Assembly (NCBI GenBank): GCA_026122225.1 | Contig: JANEZZ010002068.1 | Location: forward strand, 372,001-436,000 | Direction of reading: 5' to 3' | Source: Heloderma charlesbogerti | Lineage: Eukaryota; Chordata; Lepidosauria; Squamata; Helodermatidae | Length of the DNA stretch: 64,000 bases | In this document: in pieces, positions 43,116 to 53,300 of the stretch | Position numbering within the stretch: position 1 is the stretch's first letter | Layout: every line of letters starts with the position of its first letter | The notes under the pieces: generated by a model | The model's input: only the letters and a program-made list of their open reading frames with translations | Database searches by the model: none | Told to the model about the DNA's origin: nothing | Program-made: the position numbers and the translations under genes

Positions 43116-43979
43116 CCGGGAAATCTGTATTCCCTCTCTTGAACAGCCACCACAGCATTTTGTGTGCCTGCGGCGTGCATCTCCCATGTGCTACAGGAGC
43201 ATGTGCTGGGGTGTATGTGTGGAAGGGAACATCAGCCCCCTCCGTGGGCCAGCCAGATAATTGCTGCAAGCATTTAATTGCTCCCATTATCTGCTGCTGC
43301 TTCAAACAGTCTCGGTTTCAAGGCCCATCGAAAGCTGTCAGTCAGTGGGCTTGACATGCAATTACGGGAAGATGGCGGATCATTGCTCTGGCCCTCTCAA
43401 GTGCCTGTTCCGACATCTCTCCCAGGGAATGCGAGCTCTTAAGCATCCCACAGCTCCGCCCACACAGCTGCGCGCATACTTTTACTGTGCCCCCGTTCTC
43501 GTTGCATTAAGGTTTTGAGAAAAGCGTTTCTTTGGAACCTCCCATGACCTTAGTAAGTAGTAAGAATTGGTGTGAACAGCAAAATAAAATCGTTTTTTTC
43601 CCCTTTTCCTTTTTTTAAAAGCTCAGCTCTCATTCTAGAGGTTTTGCAGTTCAGCTTAGAGTAGATCAGTTATCTATTATCTATCAAAGAGTTCACTAAG
43701 AGCACTGGCTGTGGAATTTTATATTAGACGATAATAGCTCATCCCCTTCCAGTAGCTTGGATCAGGCAACAAAAGGCTTAAAATACCCATTTGGCAATCC
43801 AGCTGAGAACAGTTAGAAAACATTCCTGGCCCCTGCAACGTTTCGTTCTCCAGTTCAAAGACTCTTTGCAAGTAGGACCGTGGTTGGGGAAGGAACCCTC
43901 TATCTTAAATTTTGGAGAGGTGCTGCTGGTTAGAGAAGAAAGTACTGGGCCTGGATGGCACCAGTGGTCTGAAGGTACT
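43116..43979. other. Intron 8 stretch without recognised repeat
   Basis: 43260-43460 is free of repeats, with several TAATTG/CAATTA motifs and CCGCCC. It might be conserved non-coding DNA, but the sequence alone cannot show that. Confidence 0.35.
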
Positions 43980-44061
43980 TAGATTCACGAGGAGAATCCA
44001 CAGCTCATGCGTGGAGCCCTGTGCCCAGTTCTGGGCATCACACATTCCGAAGGAAATAGAG
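43980..44061 (+). mobile_element. Short CR1 fragment
   Basis: CCTGTGCCCAGTTCTGGGC and CACATTCCGAAGGAAATAGA resemble the CR1 ORF2 end (VQFWAPHF...). It abuts a hAT-like end at 44062. Confidence 0.5.
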
Positions 44062-44242
44062 CAGGGGTGCGGAACCTCTTTCAGCCCGTGGGCTGAATTC
44101 CATTTTAGAGAAGTGCTCGGGAGCCACATTCCAGTGGTGGGTGGGACCAGAGGCAAAAGGGGCAGGATTAAAAATACCTGCCGTATATTAGCTTGAAGAT
44201 CTTCCTGCCGGTAACTGGTGAATTGTGCCCCAGTGGGAATAA
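44062..44242 (+). mobile_element. hAT-like element, CAGGGGTG end (family H)
   Basis: CAGGGGTGCGGAACCTCTTT, GCCCGTGGGCTGAATTCC and CCAGTGGTGGGTGGGACC give the characteristic start of a hAT-type repeat. Two further copies of the same start lie at 44504 (plus) and 45722 (minus). Confidence 0.7.
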
Positions 44243-44650
44243 AAAGTGAGGCTCCCGTTGTCTTTCCTGCCCTCAGGGCCCCCTTTTCTGGCCTCAAGGC
44301 TTTGACACAGCTCTCTCAAAAGCCACCACGGCCAAGAGCTTTTATTCCTGTCCCAAACGAGAGCAGAGGCCCTTGAAATCTGACTGGTAAAAAGGGAGCC
44401 CTCACCAAGCCTCCCCTCCGACCCTCCCTCTCCAGAAACAAAGTGCTTTTTCAGGAAGGAGCGTGAATGCCCGCTTCAAAGTAGAACTCATGTTGCCTAA
44501 GAACGATGGGTGCAGAACCTTTTTCTGCCCGAGGGCCACATTCCATCTGGGAGAAGCTCTTGGGGGCTGTATTCTGGTGGTGGGCGTGGCCAAAAGCAGA
44601 AAGGGCAGGATTGAAAATACCCCCTATTTTAGCTTAAAGCTGTGACTAAA
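44243..44650 (+). repeat. Left arm of a large inverted duplication
   Basis: This stretch, starting GTGAGGCTCCCGTTG and containing CTCTCAAAAGCCACCACGGC and a hAT-like start at 44504, reappears reversed at about 45550-45965. Shared blocks include GAAATCTGACTGGTAAAAAG and GGGAGCCCTCACCAAGCCTC without change. Confidence 0.85.
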
Positions 44651-44689
44651 GCCTTGTGGGGGTGGGGGACGACACTGCACAAACACCAG

Positions 44690-44815
44690 GAAGCCACCAA
44701 ACGGTTGGTGGTGAGAGGAATTGGACTGGGGTCAGGGGAAAGGGACATGGCCCTCTGGGGAACTCCAGCAGGCTGGACTGGGACCCCGGGCCTGAGAGTT
44801 TGCCCCCCTGATTAG
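44690..44815 (-). mobile_element. hAT-like family H fragment, reversed
   Basis: GGCCCTCTGGGGAACTCCAG and CTGAGAGTTTGCCCCCCTGA look like the reversed internal start of the repeat at 45375. Confidence 0.4.
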
Positions 44816-45235
44816 AAGGAGTTCAGAAAAGGATGATGAAGTTAGTCCGTGGTATGAAAACAAGTCCTATTTGGAGGAGTTGAAGGATCCGGGTATGTTT
44901 TGACCGGAGAAGAGAAGACCAAGGTGGGACATGGTCGCCTCTTCAAAGCCCTGAAGGGGCGCTGCACGGAAGAGGGCAAAGGCGTCTTCTCTGCTGCCCT
45001 CCCTGAGGGGAGGACTAGATCTAAGGGGCAGACGTTACAGGGGGGCAGATTTTGGTTGAATGTTGAAAGTTTTTTGGCAGCAGGAGCAGTTTGACAGTGG
45101 AACCAGTGACCCTAGTGGGGCAATGGGCTCAAGCAGAAACGGGATAGGCGCCTGTTAAGGATACTGTAAGCGCTGGATTTCCTGCATGGAGTTGGACTAG
45201 GTGTCCTGTGAGGCCCCCTCCAACTCTGGTGTTCA
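44816..45235 (+). mobile_element. Old, divergent CR1 3' region
   Basis: GAGTTCAGAAAAGGATGATG, GAGGAGTTGAAGGATCCGGG and a tail TGCATGGAGTTGGACTAGGT then CCCCTCCAACTCTGG follow the CR1 layout with many differences. Confidence 0.65.
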
Positions 45236-45237
45236 GT

Positions 45238-45290
45238 GATCCTTTGCATGCGGAAGGTCCCAGGTGCAGTCCTTGTCCACAGCCACCTGA
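45238..45290 (+). mobile_element. S1 SINE head fragment
   Basis: CTTTGCATGCGGAAGGTCCC and AGGTGCAGTCCTTG match the middle of the S1 head. Confidence 0.5.
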
Positions 45291-45374
45291 GGGTGTGTGG
45301 GACTTCCAAAAGTGACTCTGGTTACATCTGGGGTGGGGAGAGCAGACCACAAATTTGGTGGAAGCCGTATTCCC

Positions 45375-45549
45375 CAGGTTCAGAGCTGCAGACCAGATCT
45401 GGCCCCCTTGGTGTCGCGATCTGGCCCTCTAGAGTTCCCAAGAAGGCCATGCCCCCTCCCTCTGGCCCCACCCGCTCTCTCCCAACTGCGGTTCAGCGGT
45501 TTCCCCGGCCTTCATGCAGTGTCCCCCCACCCCGTTCTAAAAGGCTGAA
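45375..45549 (+). mobile_element. hAT-like family H fragment
   Basis: GACCAGATCTGGCCCCCTTG, CTCTAGAGTTCCCAAG and GCATGCCCC-type sequence parallel the repeat at 27807. Confidence 0.5.
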
Positions 45550-45965
45550 ATGCCCCTCCAAAGAAGGCTCAGTGTCTGGCAGGAAGAGCTTTCCACTCAA
45601 ATAGGCCGGCATTTTCCCTTTCCCCTTTTGCCCTTGGCCCCACCCACCCCCAGAATGCAGCCCCCAAGAGCATCCCCCAAATGGGATGCAGCCCTCGGGT
45701 GGAAAGAGGTTCCGCACCCCTGTCTTAGTCAGCGTGGGTTCTGCTTCGAAGTGGGCCCTCACGCACCTTCCTGAAAGAGCGCTTTGCTTCTGGAGAGGGA
45801 GGCTTGGTGAGGGCTCCCTTTTTACCAGTCAGATTTCAAGGATCTCTGTTCTCGTTTGTGACAGGAAGAAAAGTTCTCGGCCACGGTAGCTTTTGAGAGA
45901 GACACGTCAAAGCCTCGAGAGCAGAAAAGGGTGCCTCAAGGGCAGGAAAGGCGATGGGAGCCTCA
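45550..45965 (-). repeat. Right arm of a large inverted duplication
   Basis: This is the reverse counterpart of 44243-44650. The hAT-like end CACCCCTG is at 45715-45722 and GAGGCTTGGTGAGGGCTCCC is shared. A reversed L2 interrupts its far side near 45966. Confidence 0.85.
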
Positions 45966-46670
45966 GTTTTTATTTTATTTATTTATTAAAAATATTTCTT
46001 GGCCATCTTTCAGGACAGAAGCCCTCCCAAGGCAGCTTACAGCAATAAAATACATAAAAACAGTTAAAATATTAAAAGTGATAAAAACAACAAGAAACGC
46101 CAACAAGAAAACCAGCAACAATGTTAACAGCAGTACCACACAGCAGTCATATCAAGAGAAGGCCAAGGTAAAATAATGTTTTGAAGGCCTTCTTACAAGT
46201 CTGCAATGATGAAGCATGGCGGACCTCGGATGGCACCTTATTCCAAAGGTGTGGGGCCACTGCAGAGAAGACCCTGACTGCACTCACGGGTGGGCGGATG
46301 AGAAGGGCCTCTCTTTCTGATCTTAAAGTGCGGGTGGGCTGATAGGGGTGTAGGCGGTCCTTCAAGTAACCTGGTCCCAAACTGTTTAAGGCTTTAAACG
46401 TCCAAACCAGCACTTTGAATGGGGCTCGGAAACGCCTGGTAACCAGTGCAGCTGGTGCAGTATAGGTGTTACGTGATCGAATTCCCTCGCCCACACCAAT
46501 ACCTGGGCAGCTGCATTCTGCACAAGTGAGAGTTTCTGAACCGTCTTCAAAGGCAGCCCCACATATAGCGCATTACCTTAGTCCAGCCTGGACCTAACTA
46601 GCGCTTGGATCGCTGAGGCAAGGTCTGTCCTCTCATTCCACCTGAGGTGGAAGACTGCCCCTCTCAGAGG
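45966..46670 (-). mobile_element. L2-like LINE, reversed 3' end
   Basis: The minus strand reads FRAPFKVLVWTFKALNSLGP, GYLKDRLHPYQPTRTLRS and FSAVAPHLWNKVPSEVRHA. The left edge is an A/T-rich tail with TTTATTTATTTATTAAAAAT. It is one of the longer L2 copies. Confidence 0.88.
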
Positions 46671-47107
46671 GTAGCACAGAACTTACCATGGTCTATTTTG
46701 GGGTTGGCTTCGCTGTGCCATGCCATCAGCTCTTTGCACCCATGGGATCGTTTTGAGCCAAATAGCCACTGTGCAGAACCGGTACAATGGAAACTGCCCT
46801 GCTCCTGTCCTCTGTTAGCACAGCATCTTCAGAGAAGCGTCGGCTTAAACAGCAAAAAAAGAGGGTGAGTTGTCAAATGTTGCTGTGATAGCGGATACTC
46901 CCAACGTGAAGTAGTTCATGCCGTCCCTTGGAGAAAAAGTGGATGTAACAACAGGCCTGTGTGAATGCAGCTGGAGAGAGGTGGGAAAGGTCACGCCATC
47001 AGTGCATGTTAACAGAAGGACCCGTGAGCTGAGCTGAGCTGGGCAAAAGGTCTTGCCAAAATCACAACACTTGCTTTCTGAGATCTTAATAAGATTCGTA
47101 TGTAAGA
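46671..47107. other. Intron 8 stretch without recognised gene
   Basis: Nothing recognised. Confidence 0.4.
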
Positions 47108-47345
47108 TTCTCTTGGAGGAAAAGGCTATCAACAGCTCCTAGTCCTGAGGCTCTGTGCTATCTCCAGTACCAGAGGCAGTGAGCTTATGTACACCAGTTG
47201 CTAGGGAACATGGGTGAGAGCGTGCTGTTGCGCTCATGCCCTGCTTGTGGGTTCCCAGTCGACACCCGGTTGGCTGCCATGTGAACAGAACACTGGGCTA
47301 GATGGACCCTGGGTCTGATCCAGCAGGGCTCTTCTGATGTTCACG
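47108..47345 (+). mobile_element. CR1 LINE 3' end (type 1)
   Basis: CTTGGAGGAAAAGGCTATCA, CTTATGTACACCAGTTGCTA and GATGGACCCTGGGTCTGATC end in CTTCTGATGTTC. Confidence 0.9.
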
Positions 47346-48249
47346 TGTGAAATGTGTAAAATTATATTTTATGCTGTATAAGCCGGTCGCTACTACTAGC
47401 CCCAGATTTCACAGCTTCCGCCAGCTGATTCCATCTATTCCCACCCCGTCCTTCTGTCTCCTGGTCACACTGCAGTGTGACAGAACGCTAGCAAGTGGAG
47501 TAGAGGGAGATATGTATTGTTATCGCTGCCTTTTATTGATATCCTGCTACCCACCGCAAATGGAAGCCCCAAAAGCGGCTAACAGCATCATCGTGCAGAA
47601 AACAATAGCATCAAAGGCTTCGTCCATCTTCCTTTGAGGAGGGGAAAATGCAATAGCAACAGTGTCTTTTGATAGGTAGTGCTAGGAGCTGGCCATCTGA
47701 GAGCAACCCAGAGGACAGAGGTGATGCTTTCTGGTGCACAGGAGTCAGGCTACATTTTTATGTTTCAACTGGTTTAGCGTGGAAACTGGTGGCTTTTGCC
47801 TTCCCTTTTAGGTTGAAGAAGGGTTTCTAGCTTGCAACGTGGTGGTGGTGGGGCAAGTTCAGCAAGGAATAATGCTCTGATTTGGTGTAATGCTTCCTGT
47901 GGCTTCTGGGGACCGGGAGGTTGGCTCCCAGAGTGCCAGAAGTTGCCCACCCCTGTTGTAACCGCTTCGGCGATAACTGTCCCTCTAAGTATAGGTGGTG
48001 AGAGCAACAGGCTAGTTCTCCATTCCCCCTGAACCCATGCTTCTTATTCACTGACCGATGCCCTGCCAGAGAAGTCCTGCCAACTACCACTGAGTGCCAA
48101 TTTTGAGCATTGGAGGCATGCAAAGATAGTGCTCACACAAGCAAAGATGGGCTGGGTGAGGATTATTCCAGAGTTGGCATGTGGCTTCCTGGTGCACAGG
48201 TGCAGATCCACAAAAGAGCTCTCATGCTTGGCTCTCCCAGAGTTCTCTG
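47346..48249. other. Intron 8 stretch, weak SINE trace
   Basis: A reversed MIR-like or L2-type tail may lie near 47520-47590. No gene was recognised. Confidence 0.4.
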
Positions 48250-48445
48250 CTTTTCATAGACTCATAGAATAGTAGGGTTGGAAGGGGCCCGCAAGGCCAT
48301 CGAGTCCAACCCCTGCTCAATGCAGGAATCCAAGTCAGAGCATCCCTGACAGGTGGCTGTCCAGCCTCGTCTTGAACGCCTCCAGTGTGGGAGAGCCCAG
48401 CGCCTCCCTAGGTCATTGGTTCCATTGCTGTATTGCTCCCTTTTG
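48250..48445 (-). mobile_element. CR1 LINE (type 2), reversed 3' end
   Basis: CATAGACTCATAGAATAGTA, GGCCATCGAGTCCAACCCC and CTGACAGGTGGCTGTCCAGC are the reversed 3'UTR. Confidence 0.9.
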
Positions 48446-48749
48446 AGAAAGGGAGTCCACTTCCTTTGCTGTGAGATGGAGGCAACCTCTTTTTTGAAAG
48501 CTGGCGTGTGTACCGATTTTGGTAATGTTCCTCTGCCTGAATGGGAGCCATCACAGGAGTTCAGCTCGCTCTCCCCTCCCAACTCATTGAGTAATCAATG
48601 AGAGGCATTGCCCCCAAGGTCTGAAGTTCTACATCGCACATTGAGCTTCTGATACCGCCCAGAGAGCTTCAGCGATGAGATTGTCTTGAGATGCCATTAA
48701 ATACATAAAAACATTCATGTTGTTGACTCAAAATATGGTGGAAGATGCC
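48446..48749. other. Intron 8 stretch, possible L2 tail trace
   Basis: ATACCGCCCAGAGAGCTTCA near 48652 resembles an L2-type 3' tail. Nothing else was seen. Confidence 0.4.
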
Positions 48750-48832
48750 TTGAGATTCCTGCATTGAGCAGGGGGTTGGACTTGATGGCCTTCCAGGCCC
48801 CTTCCAGCCCTACTATTCTATGATTCTATCCG
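48750..48832 (+). mobile_element. CR1 LINE (type 2) 3' tail
   Basis: TTCCTGCATTGAGCAGGGGG, TTGGACTTGATGGCC and CTACTATTCTATGATTCTAT. Confidence 0.9.
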
Positions 48833-49221
48833 TCAGAGTCACAACAGAACATCATTCCAGTGTTGAGTAACTGGGTGCTCCAACAAGTTGAGCGTTTCCG
48901 CCCCGTCCCTGAACATCCATGTGGGTACAGGTGGGGAACTGTTCCGCCCCTGAGAGCTGGATGGCCTGCTGAGTATCCCCCCAGGGGCTGGATGATATCA
49001 GGAGGTGGGTCCTCCTACCCCCTGCTCCAAAGCTGTGCCCCTGATGTCATAGCAGTCCCTTTTTCTGTGTGCAGAGCTGTTGCTCCGTCACTCTCTGTGT
49101 ACAAGGAAAAGACACCAGCGCTTGGAGATGAGGGCAGGTTTCTGCTCCGCACTAGGGAAACAGGTAGGACCTGATGTGGGCCAGATGAAGAACCCCATGG
49201 GCCAGAAGCGGCCCCCAAACC
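48833..49221. other. Intron 8 stretch without recognised gene
   Basis: Nothing recognised. Confidence 0.4.
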
Positions 49222-49402
49222 TGCATTGGGGGAAGGTAGTATCACTCAGTGGTAAGGCAGCTGCTTCGCAAGCAGGCAAGTTCAATCGCTGGCATTTTAA
49301 GTTAGAAGAAGGCCGAGGTAGCAAGTGATGGGAAAACCCGTTCTCTCTGCTTAAGAGCTGCTGAGTTAGATGGATGAATAGTCCGACTTGGTATAATTTC
49401 TT
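49222..49402 (+). mobile_element. tRNA-derived SINE S1, diverged
   Basis: GGTAGTATCACTCAGTGGTA, GGCAAGTTCAATCGCTGGC and a tail AGTCCGACTTGGTATAATTT follow S1. Confidence 0.75.
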
Positions 49403-49604
49403 CATTCTGTATTTTCAATATTTTTATCCCACTCCTCACTCCCAAAAAGGCTCCCGGAACGGCTCACGTACAATTGGTAAACCAGCCAGTCCCTGCATAC
49501 AGGATTACAATCTAAAGAAAAAGACAAAGCAAACAAGGAGAAAGGAACAAGGACGGTAGAGGAAAAAAATTCAGTTCAGGAGTTCAGGATCCCATTAAAA
49601 AGAT

Positions 49605-49702
49605 CTCTCTCTCTCTCTCTCTCCCCCCCCCACTCCTCTCCAAAGAAAAAAAAATCCTGCTGTGATCAATTCCCCTGCAGTGTGTGTGTGTGTGTGTGTG
49701 TG
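49605..49702. repeat. (CT)n and (GT)n microsatellites
   Basis: CT units at about 49605-49622 and GT units at about 49681-49702. Confidence 0.9.
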
Positions 49703-49969
49703 TTCCAGACAGCCGCAGAGAAGGGAGAAAAGCAGAGGTGAGTCACTGGTGGGGGTGGATGCTGGGTTATGGCGGGGGGGGACTCATTAAGCCTTCCATT
49801 GGTCAGAGGAAGAAGAGACTTGAACAAGAAGTCTGGCTTCTTTCCCCCACCGAACCGCTTGTTAAAAAATTTATGTGGCTTGGCTGAACGTTAAAAACAC
49901 CTCTCTTTTTTTTTTTTTCCTGATGGGCACAAAAGGCATTACTCAAAGTAGATGTTGGAAGGATTGGAG

Positions 49970-50093
49970 CAGGTTTTCTCAACTAGGTGCCCTCAAGATG
50001 CATTGGATGGGAATTTCCATCACCGTCAGTCAGCTGGGGATGATGGAAATTCTCATCCAACGCATCTGGAGGGCACTCGGTTGGGGAAGGCTA
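49970..50093. mobile_element. hAT-like foldback element F1, complete copy
   Basis: CAGGTTTTCTCAACTAGGTG and CACTCGGTTGGGGAAGGCT mirror each other. Inner arms are GCATTGGATGGGAATTTCCA and GGAAATTCTCATCCAACGCA. Confidence 0.85.
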
Positions 50094-50469
50094 AATTAAA
50101 AGTCTCCTCTACTACGGGTGACAAAACGAAACAAAACCCTTGTAAGTCTTAGCAGAAGTGAGCCCTGTAGGGGGCACCATTTCGACAATTGACCTGTCCA
50201 ACCTCCCTCCCTTCCTCTTTATTAAAAATATACAAACTTGGGGTGAGTAGAGCCACATGGATTTCAGATTTCATGGGAGGGGGACATGTCAGAGCCAACG
50301 GGGCAAGATTCACTGAAGTCCAACGTGGGTCGTTCAGCTCTTGGAACAAGGTGAAATTATTGGCGGGGGAATCGGTGATGATTTTCTTCGTTCTAAAAAG
50401 CCTTTTTGTATAATATCCCAATCCCCTATATATTTAGCACACCTTTATCCCTAACACCAAGGAACTCCG
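50094..50469. other. Intron 8 stretch without recognised gene
   Basis: Nothing recognised. Confidence 0.4.
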
Positions 50470-50625
50470 GTCTTGTTATGTGTGACCTCCCCTACCCTGT
50501 ATTAACCTCACAGCAACCCTGCCAGGTAGGTTAGGCAAAGACAGAGAGAGAGAGAGAAAATGACTCAGGAAGCTTTAGGGTGACAGGATCTGAATGTGGG
50601 TGTCCCTCGTCTTAGACCCACAGAG
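50470..50625 (-). mobile_element. MIR-like SINE, reversed
   Basis: ATTAACCTCACAGCAACCCT, GCCAGGTAGGTTAGGCAAAG and a degenerate CAGGATCTGAATGTGGGTG (reversed B-box area). Confidence 0.7.
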
Positions 50626-52034
50626 CGTGGGCCATCTGTCTCATGCCTTTTGCTGGGGGATGTGGGAAAGATTGTCGTATATAGACTAAGAGGGAGGGGA
50701 GGAAAATGGACAGGAATTTAGGGAACTGCATCCTTTGGGCCCTGAGAAAAAGACCCTCCCCTCCCCAGTATCTCTCTTTGCACACACCCTGCCCCCAAAT
50801 CAACTCATAGGAGCATAGCATTTATTTCTCTTGCTCTTAAGTAGTCTCCGGTGCCCTTGCGACATCAGCAGCCTTTGCTCCAATCCACGTCCTCTCAGGC
50901 CTATTTGCATGCCCAACAACCAACATACACCGCGCTCCCAAAGGGGACAAAGGCTGCCTGGAAGCAAAGCATGCTGACACAGTGCCCGTGTCTGGAAACA
51001 GCAGTTTACAGTGCAGGACTTGATGAAGTCCGGGCAGACTTTGGCGTCCAAAGGAATGGGGTTGGGGAAAGGGCCGAAAAGAAGGAAGGTGAGTCAAAAC
51101 TATGACGGAGGGGAGGTTGGCTTACGTGCCAGCCACAGCTCATCTCTGCAGCCACAGTTCTGGTAAATGTCTTGCAAAGGCCTCTGAAGAAGTACAGCCA
51201 TCTTATCAACAGGCCTCAAAATAGCTTTTTCACTTCTGAAGTGATCAGGCTTGTGTTTTGGGCTTGCGGGCCAAAAGTGCCCTCTTTGGAGCCCTTTTCA
51301 GTGCTTAGAACCTGTAAGGTGACCAGAGATCGAGAGGCTGAATTCTCCCTCAATTTTCAGCTTTCATGAATTAAACCCAAGTCTCTAGTCCCTCTGGATT
51401 TTGGCGAGGGAAGGAAAGGTGTGCAGATAAAGAGTTCTACCTGATAGTTTAAGGAGTATGTTTGCATCCACCTTCTGGCCAAAGTAATACAAAGGCACAG
51501 GGATGAGTCTTAACTTAGGCCTTGGTTTTAAATTGTGCGTGCAGTTGTGCCATTCTTATTTATTAAGATTAAGTAACGTTCTGTGTTATGCCAGGGTGGC
51601 CTTCCAGATGTAGTTGGACAGCAACCATGCATATTTTCATTTCCAAATTGCATAATATATTCTGCTGCTAAGATGGGTGGGCCAAGAACTGATAGAGGGA
51701 AATCTCACTCCCTCATTCGTGGAATCCCAGACCTCCAAGTCTCTCTGTGCAACTGAGAGGGGTAGAAACTCACCAAACTTGATCTTTTGAAAATCTGCAT
51801 CCAGTATCTTCTTTGTGAGTGTGTGTGTGGGGGGGGGTTGCTTGCTTTTTTGCTGTTGTTTATTTATTTATTGTGCTTCAGTGGAATGGATTGAGCAGGA
51901 CTTGGGAGGAGAAGGGAGTGTTGTGACGAACTGGAAGCAGGGGGACGGCTTTCAGCCGAAAGAGTGCGAAGAAGGAAGACATGGAAAATAAGGGGGGAAA
52001 GTGTTGAGACTGTGGGGGATGGAGAAAGGTTGCA
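50626..52034. other. Intron 8, long stretch without recognised gene
   Basis: No exon or clear repeat. A trace of F1 (CCAGATGTAGTTGGACAGCA) lies near 51604 and poly-G near 51828. Confidence 0.45.
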
Positions 52035-52150
52035 AAGGGAAGAATCCTAGAGCTGGAAGGGGTCTTGTAGGTCATTTACTCAATCCCCCATACTGCTCAG
52101 TGCAAGAAACCCAGAGCTACTGCCTACCCAAGAGGTGGCTGACTGGACCT
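52035..52150 (-). mobile_element. Old CR1 tail, reversed
   Basis: GAATCCTAGAGCTGGAAGGG and GTCTTGTAGGTCATTTACTC resemble a reversed, diverged CR1 3' end. Confidence 0.6.
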
Positions 52151-52239
52151 CCATTCAGGCAGAGTCCACCAACCTGTTTAGATAAGAGGGGTGGATACAG
52201 GACACAATTTCGCAACATGTTTACGTGCCCCTTGATGTG

Positions 52240-52640
52240 TACAAACGATCAGGGAGACGTGATAGAGGTGTACAAAATTCTACATGGGGTAGAGAATGTG
52301 AAGAGGGAGATGTTTTTCTCCCTCTCAAAATCCTAGAACCCGGCGTCGTCCCATGAAGCTGATTGGTGGGAGATTCAGGACAGATCAAAAGGAGGACTTC
52401 TTCACACTGTGCAGAGTTGAACTGTGGAACTCACTACCACAGGATGTAGTGACAGCCACCAATTTGGATGGCTTTAAAAGGGGGTTGGACAGATTCCTGG
52501 AGGAGGAAGTGGCGATCAACGGCTCCTAGTCCCGATGGCTCTGTGCTTCCTCCAGAATCAGAGGCAGTGAGCCTATGTACACCAGTTGCTGGAGAACATG
52601 GGCAGGAGGGTGCTGTTGCACTCATGCTCTGCTTGCGGGT
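52240..52640 (+). mobile_element. CR1 LINE 3' region (type 1), cut by a SINE
   Basis: GATAGAGGTGTACAAAATTC, CATGAAGCTGATTGGTGGG, CCACCAATTTGGATGGC and CTATGTACACCAGTTGCTGG run to CTCTGCTTGCGGGTTC. The expected GATGGACC...GGTCTGA tail appears only after the SINE, at about 52769. Confidence 0.9.
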
Positions 52641-52768
52641 TCATAGAATCATAGGGTTGGAAGGGGCCTAGAAGGCCATCGAGTCCAATCCCCTGCTCCA
52701 TGCAGGAAGCCTGATTCCCAGGTGGTCTCCATCAAAGTACTAACCAGGGTTGACCCTGCTTAGCTTAG
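52641..52768 (-). mobile_element. 5S rRNA-derived SINE with CR1-like tail, reversed
   Basis: Read on the minus strand, the head (52768 down to about 52711) contains AAGCTAAGCAGGGTCAACCC, then TGGTTAGTACTTTGATGG and AGACCACCTGGGAATCA. These track the middle of 5S rRNA, the region of its internal promoter. The remainder matches the CR1 type 2 tail (TGGAGCAGGGGATTGGACTC ... CTATGATTCTATG). A 5S head joined to a LINE tail is the SINE3-type arrangement. The last part of the head is included in the triplicated unit that follows. Confidence 0.82.
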
Positions 52769-53300
52769 ATGGACCTTTGGTCTGATTCAGCAGGGCTCTT
52801 CTGATGTTCTAAATATCTTCCCTGCTGCTTGGCAGGATGATGCAGACAAACAGGATAACCTGGGAGAGGCAGAGGGTTTGGGGGTGCGCGCGCGGACTAG
52901 AGAGAGAGCGAGAGAGTGTCAGAAAGTACTAACCAGGGTTGACCCTGCTTAGCTTAGATGGACCCTTGGTCTGATTCAGCAGGGCTCTTCTGATGTTCTA
53001 AATATCTTCCCTGCTGCTTGGCAGGATGATGCAGACAAACAGGATAACCTGGGAGAGGCAGAGGGTTGGGGGGTGCGCGCGCGGACTAGAGAGAGAGCGA
53101 GAGAGTGTCAGAAAGTACTAACCAGGGTTGACCCTGCTTAGCTTAGATGGACCCTTGGTCTGATTCAGCAGGGCTCTTCTGATGTTCTAAATATCTTCCC
53201 TGCTGCTTGGCAGGATGATGCAGACAAACAGGATAACCTGGGAGAGGCAGAGGGTTGGGGGGTGCGCGCGCGGACTAGAGAGAGAGCGAGAGAGAGTGTC
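52734..53300. repeat. Three tandem copies of a 189-bp unit
   Basis: AAAGTACTAACCAGGGTTGA begins at 52734, 52923 and 53112, exactly 189 bp apart. Each unit contains part of the 5S-derived head, the last part of the CR1 type 1 tail, unique sequence with CTGCTGCTTGGCAGGATGAT and a GCGCGCGCGG / GAGAGAGAGCGAGAGAG end. The copies differ at only a few bases, so the triplication is recent. Confidence 0.95.

Noticed and set aside
43260..43460. Conserved enhancer
   Set aside because: The stretch is repeat-free with homeobox-like TAATT motifs, but conservation cannot be judged from one sequence.
52711..52768. Functional 5S rRNA gene
   Set aside because: Only part of the 5S sequence is present, it is joined to a CR1 tail and it lacks the 5S ends.
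52734..53300. CRISPR array
   Set aside because: Three long direct units without short repeats and unique spacers, in a vertebrate intron.
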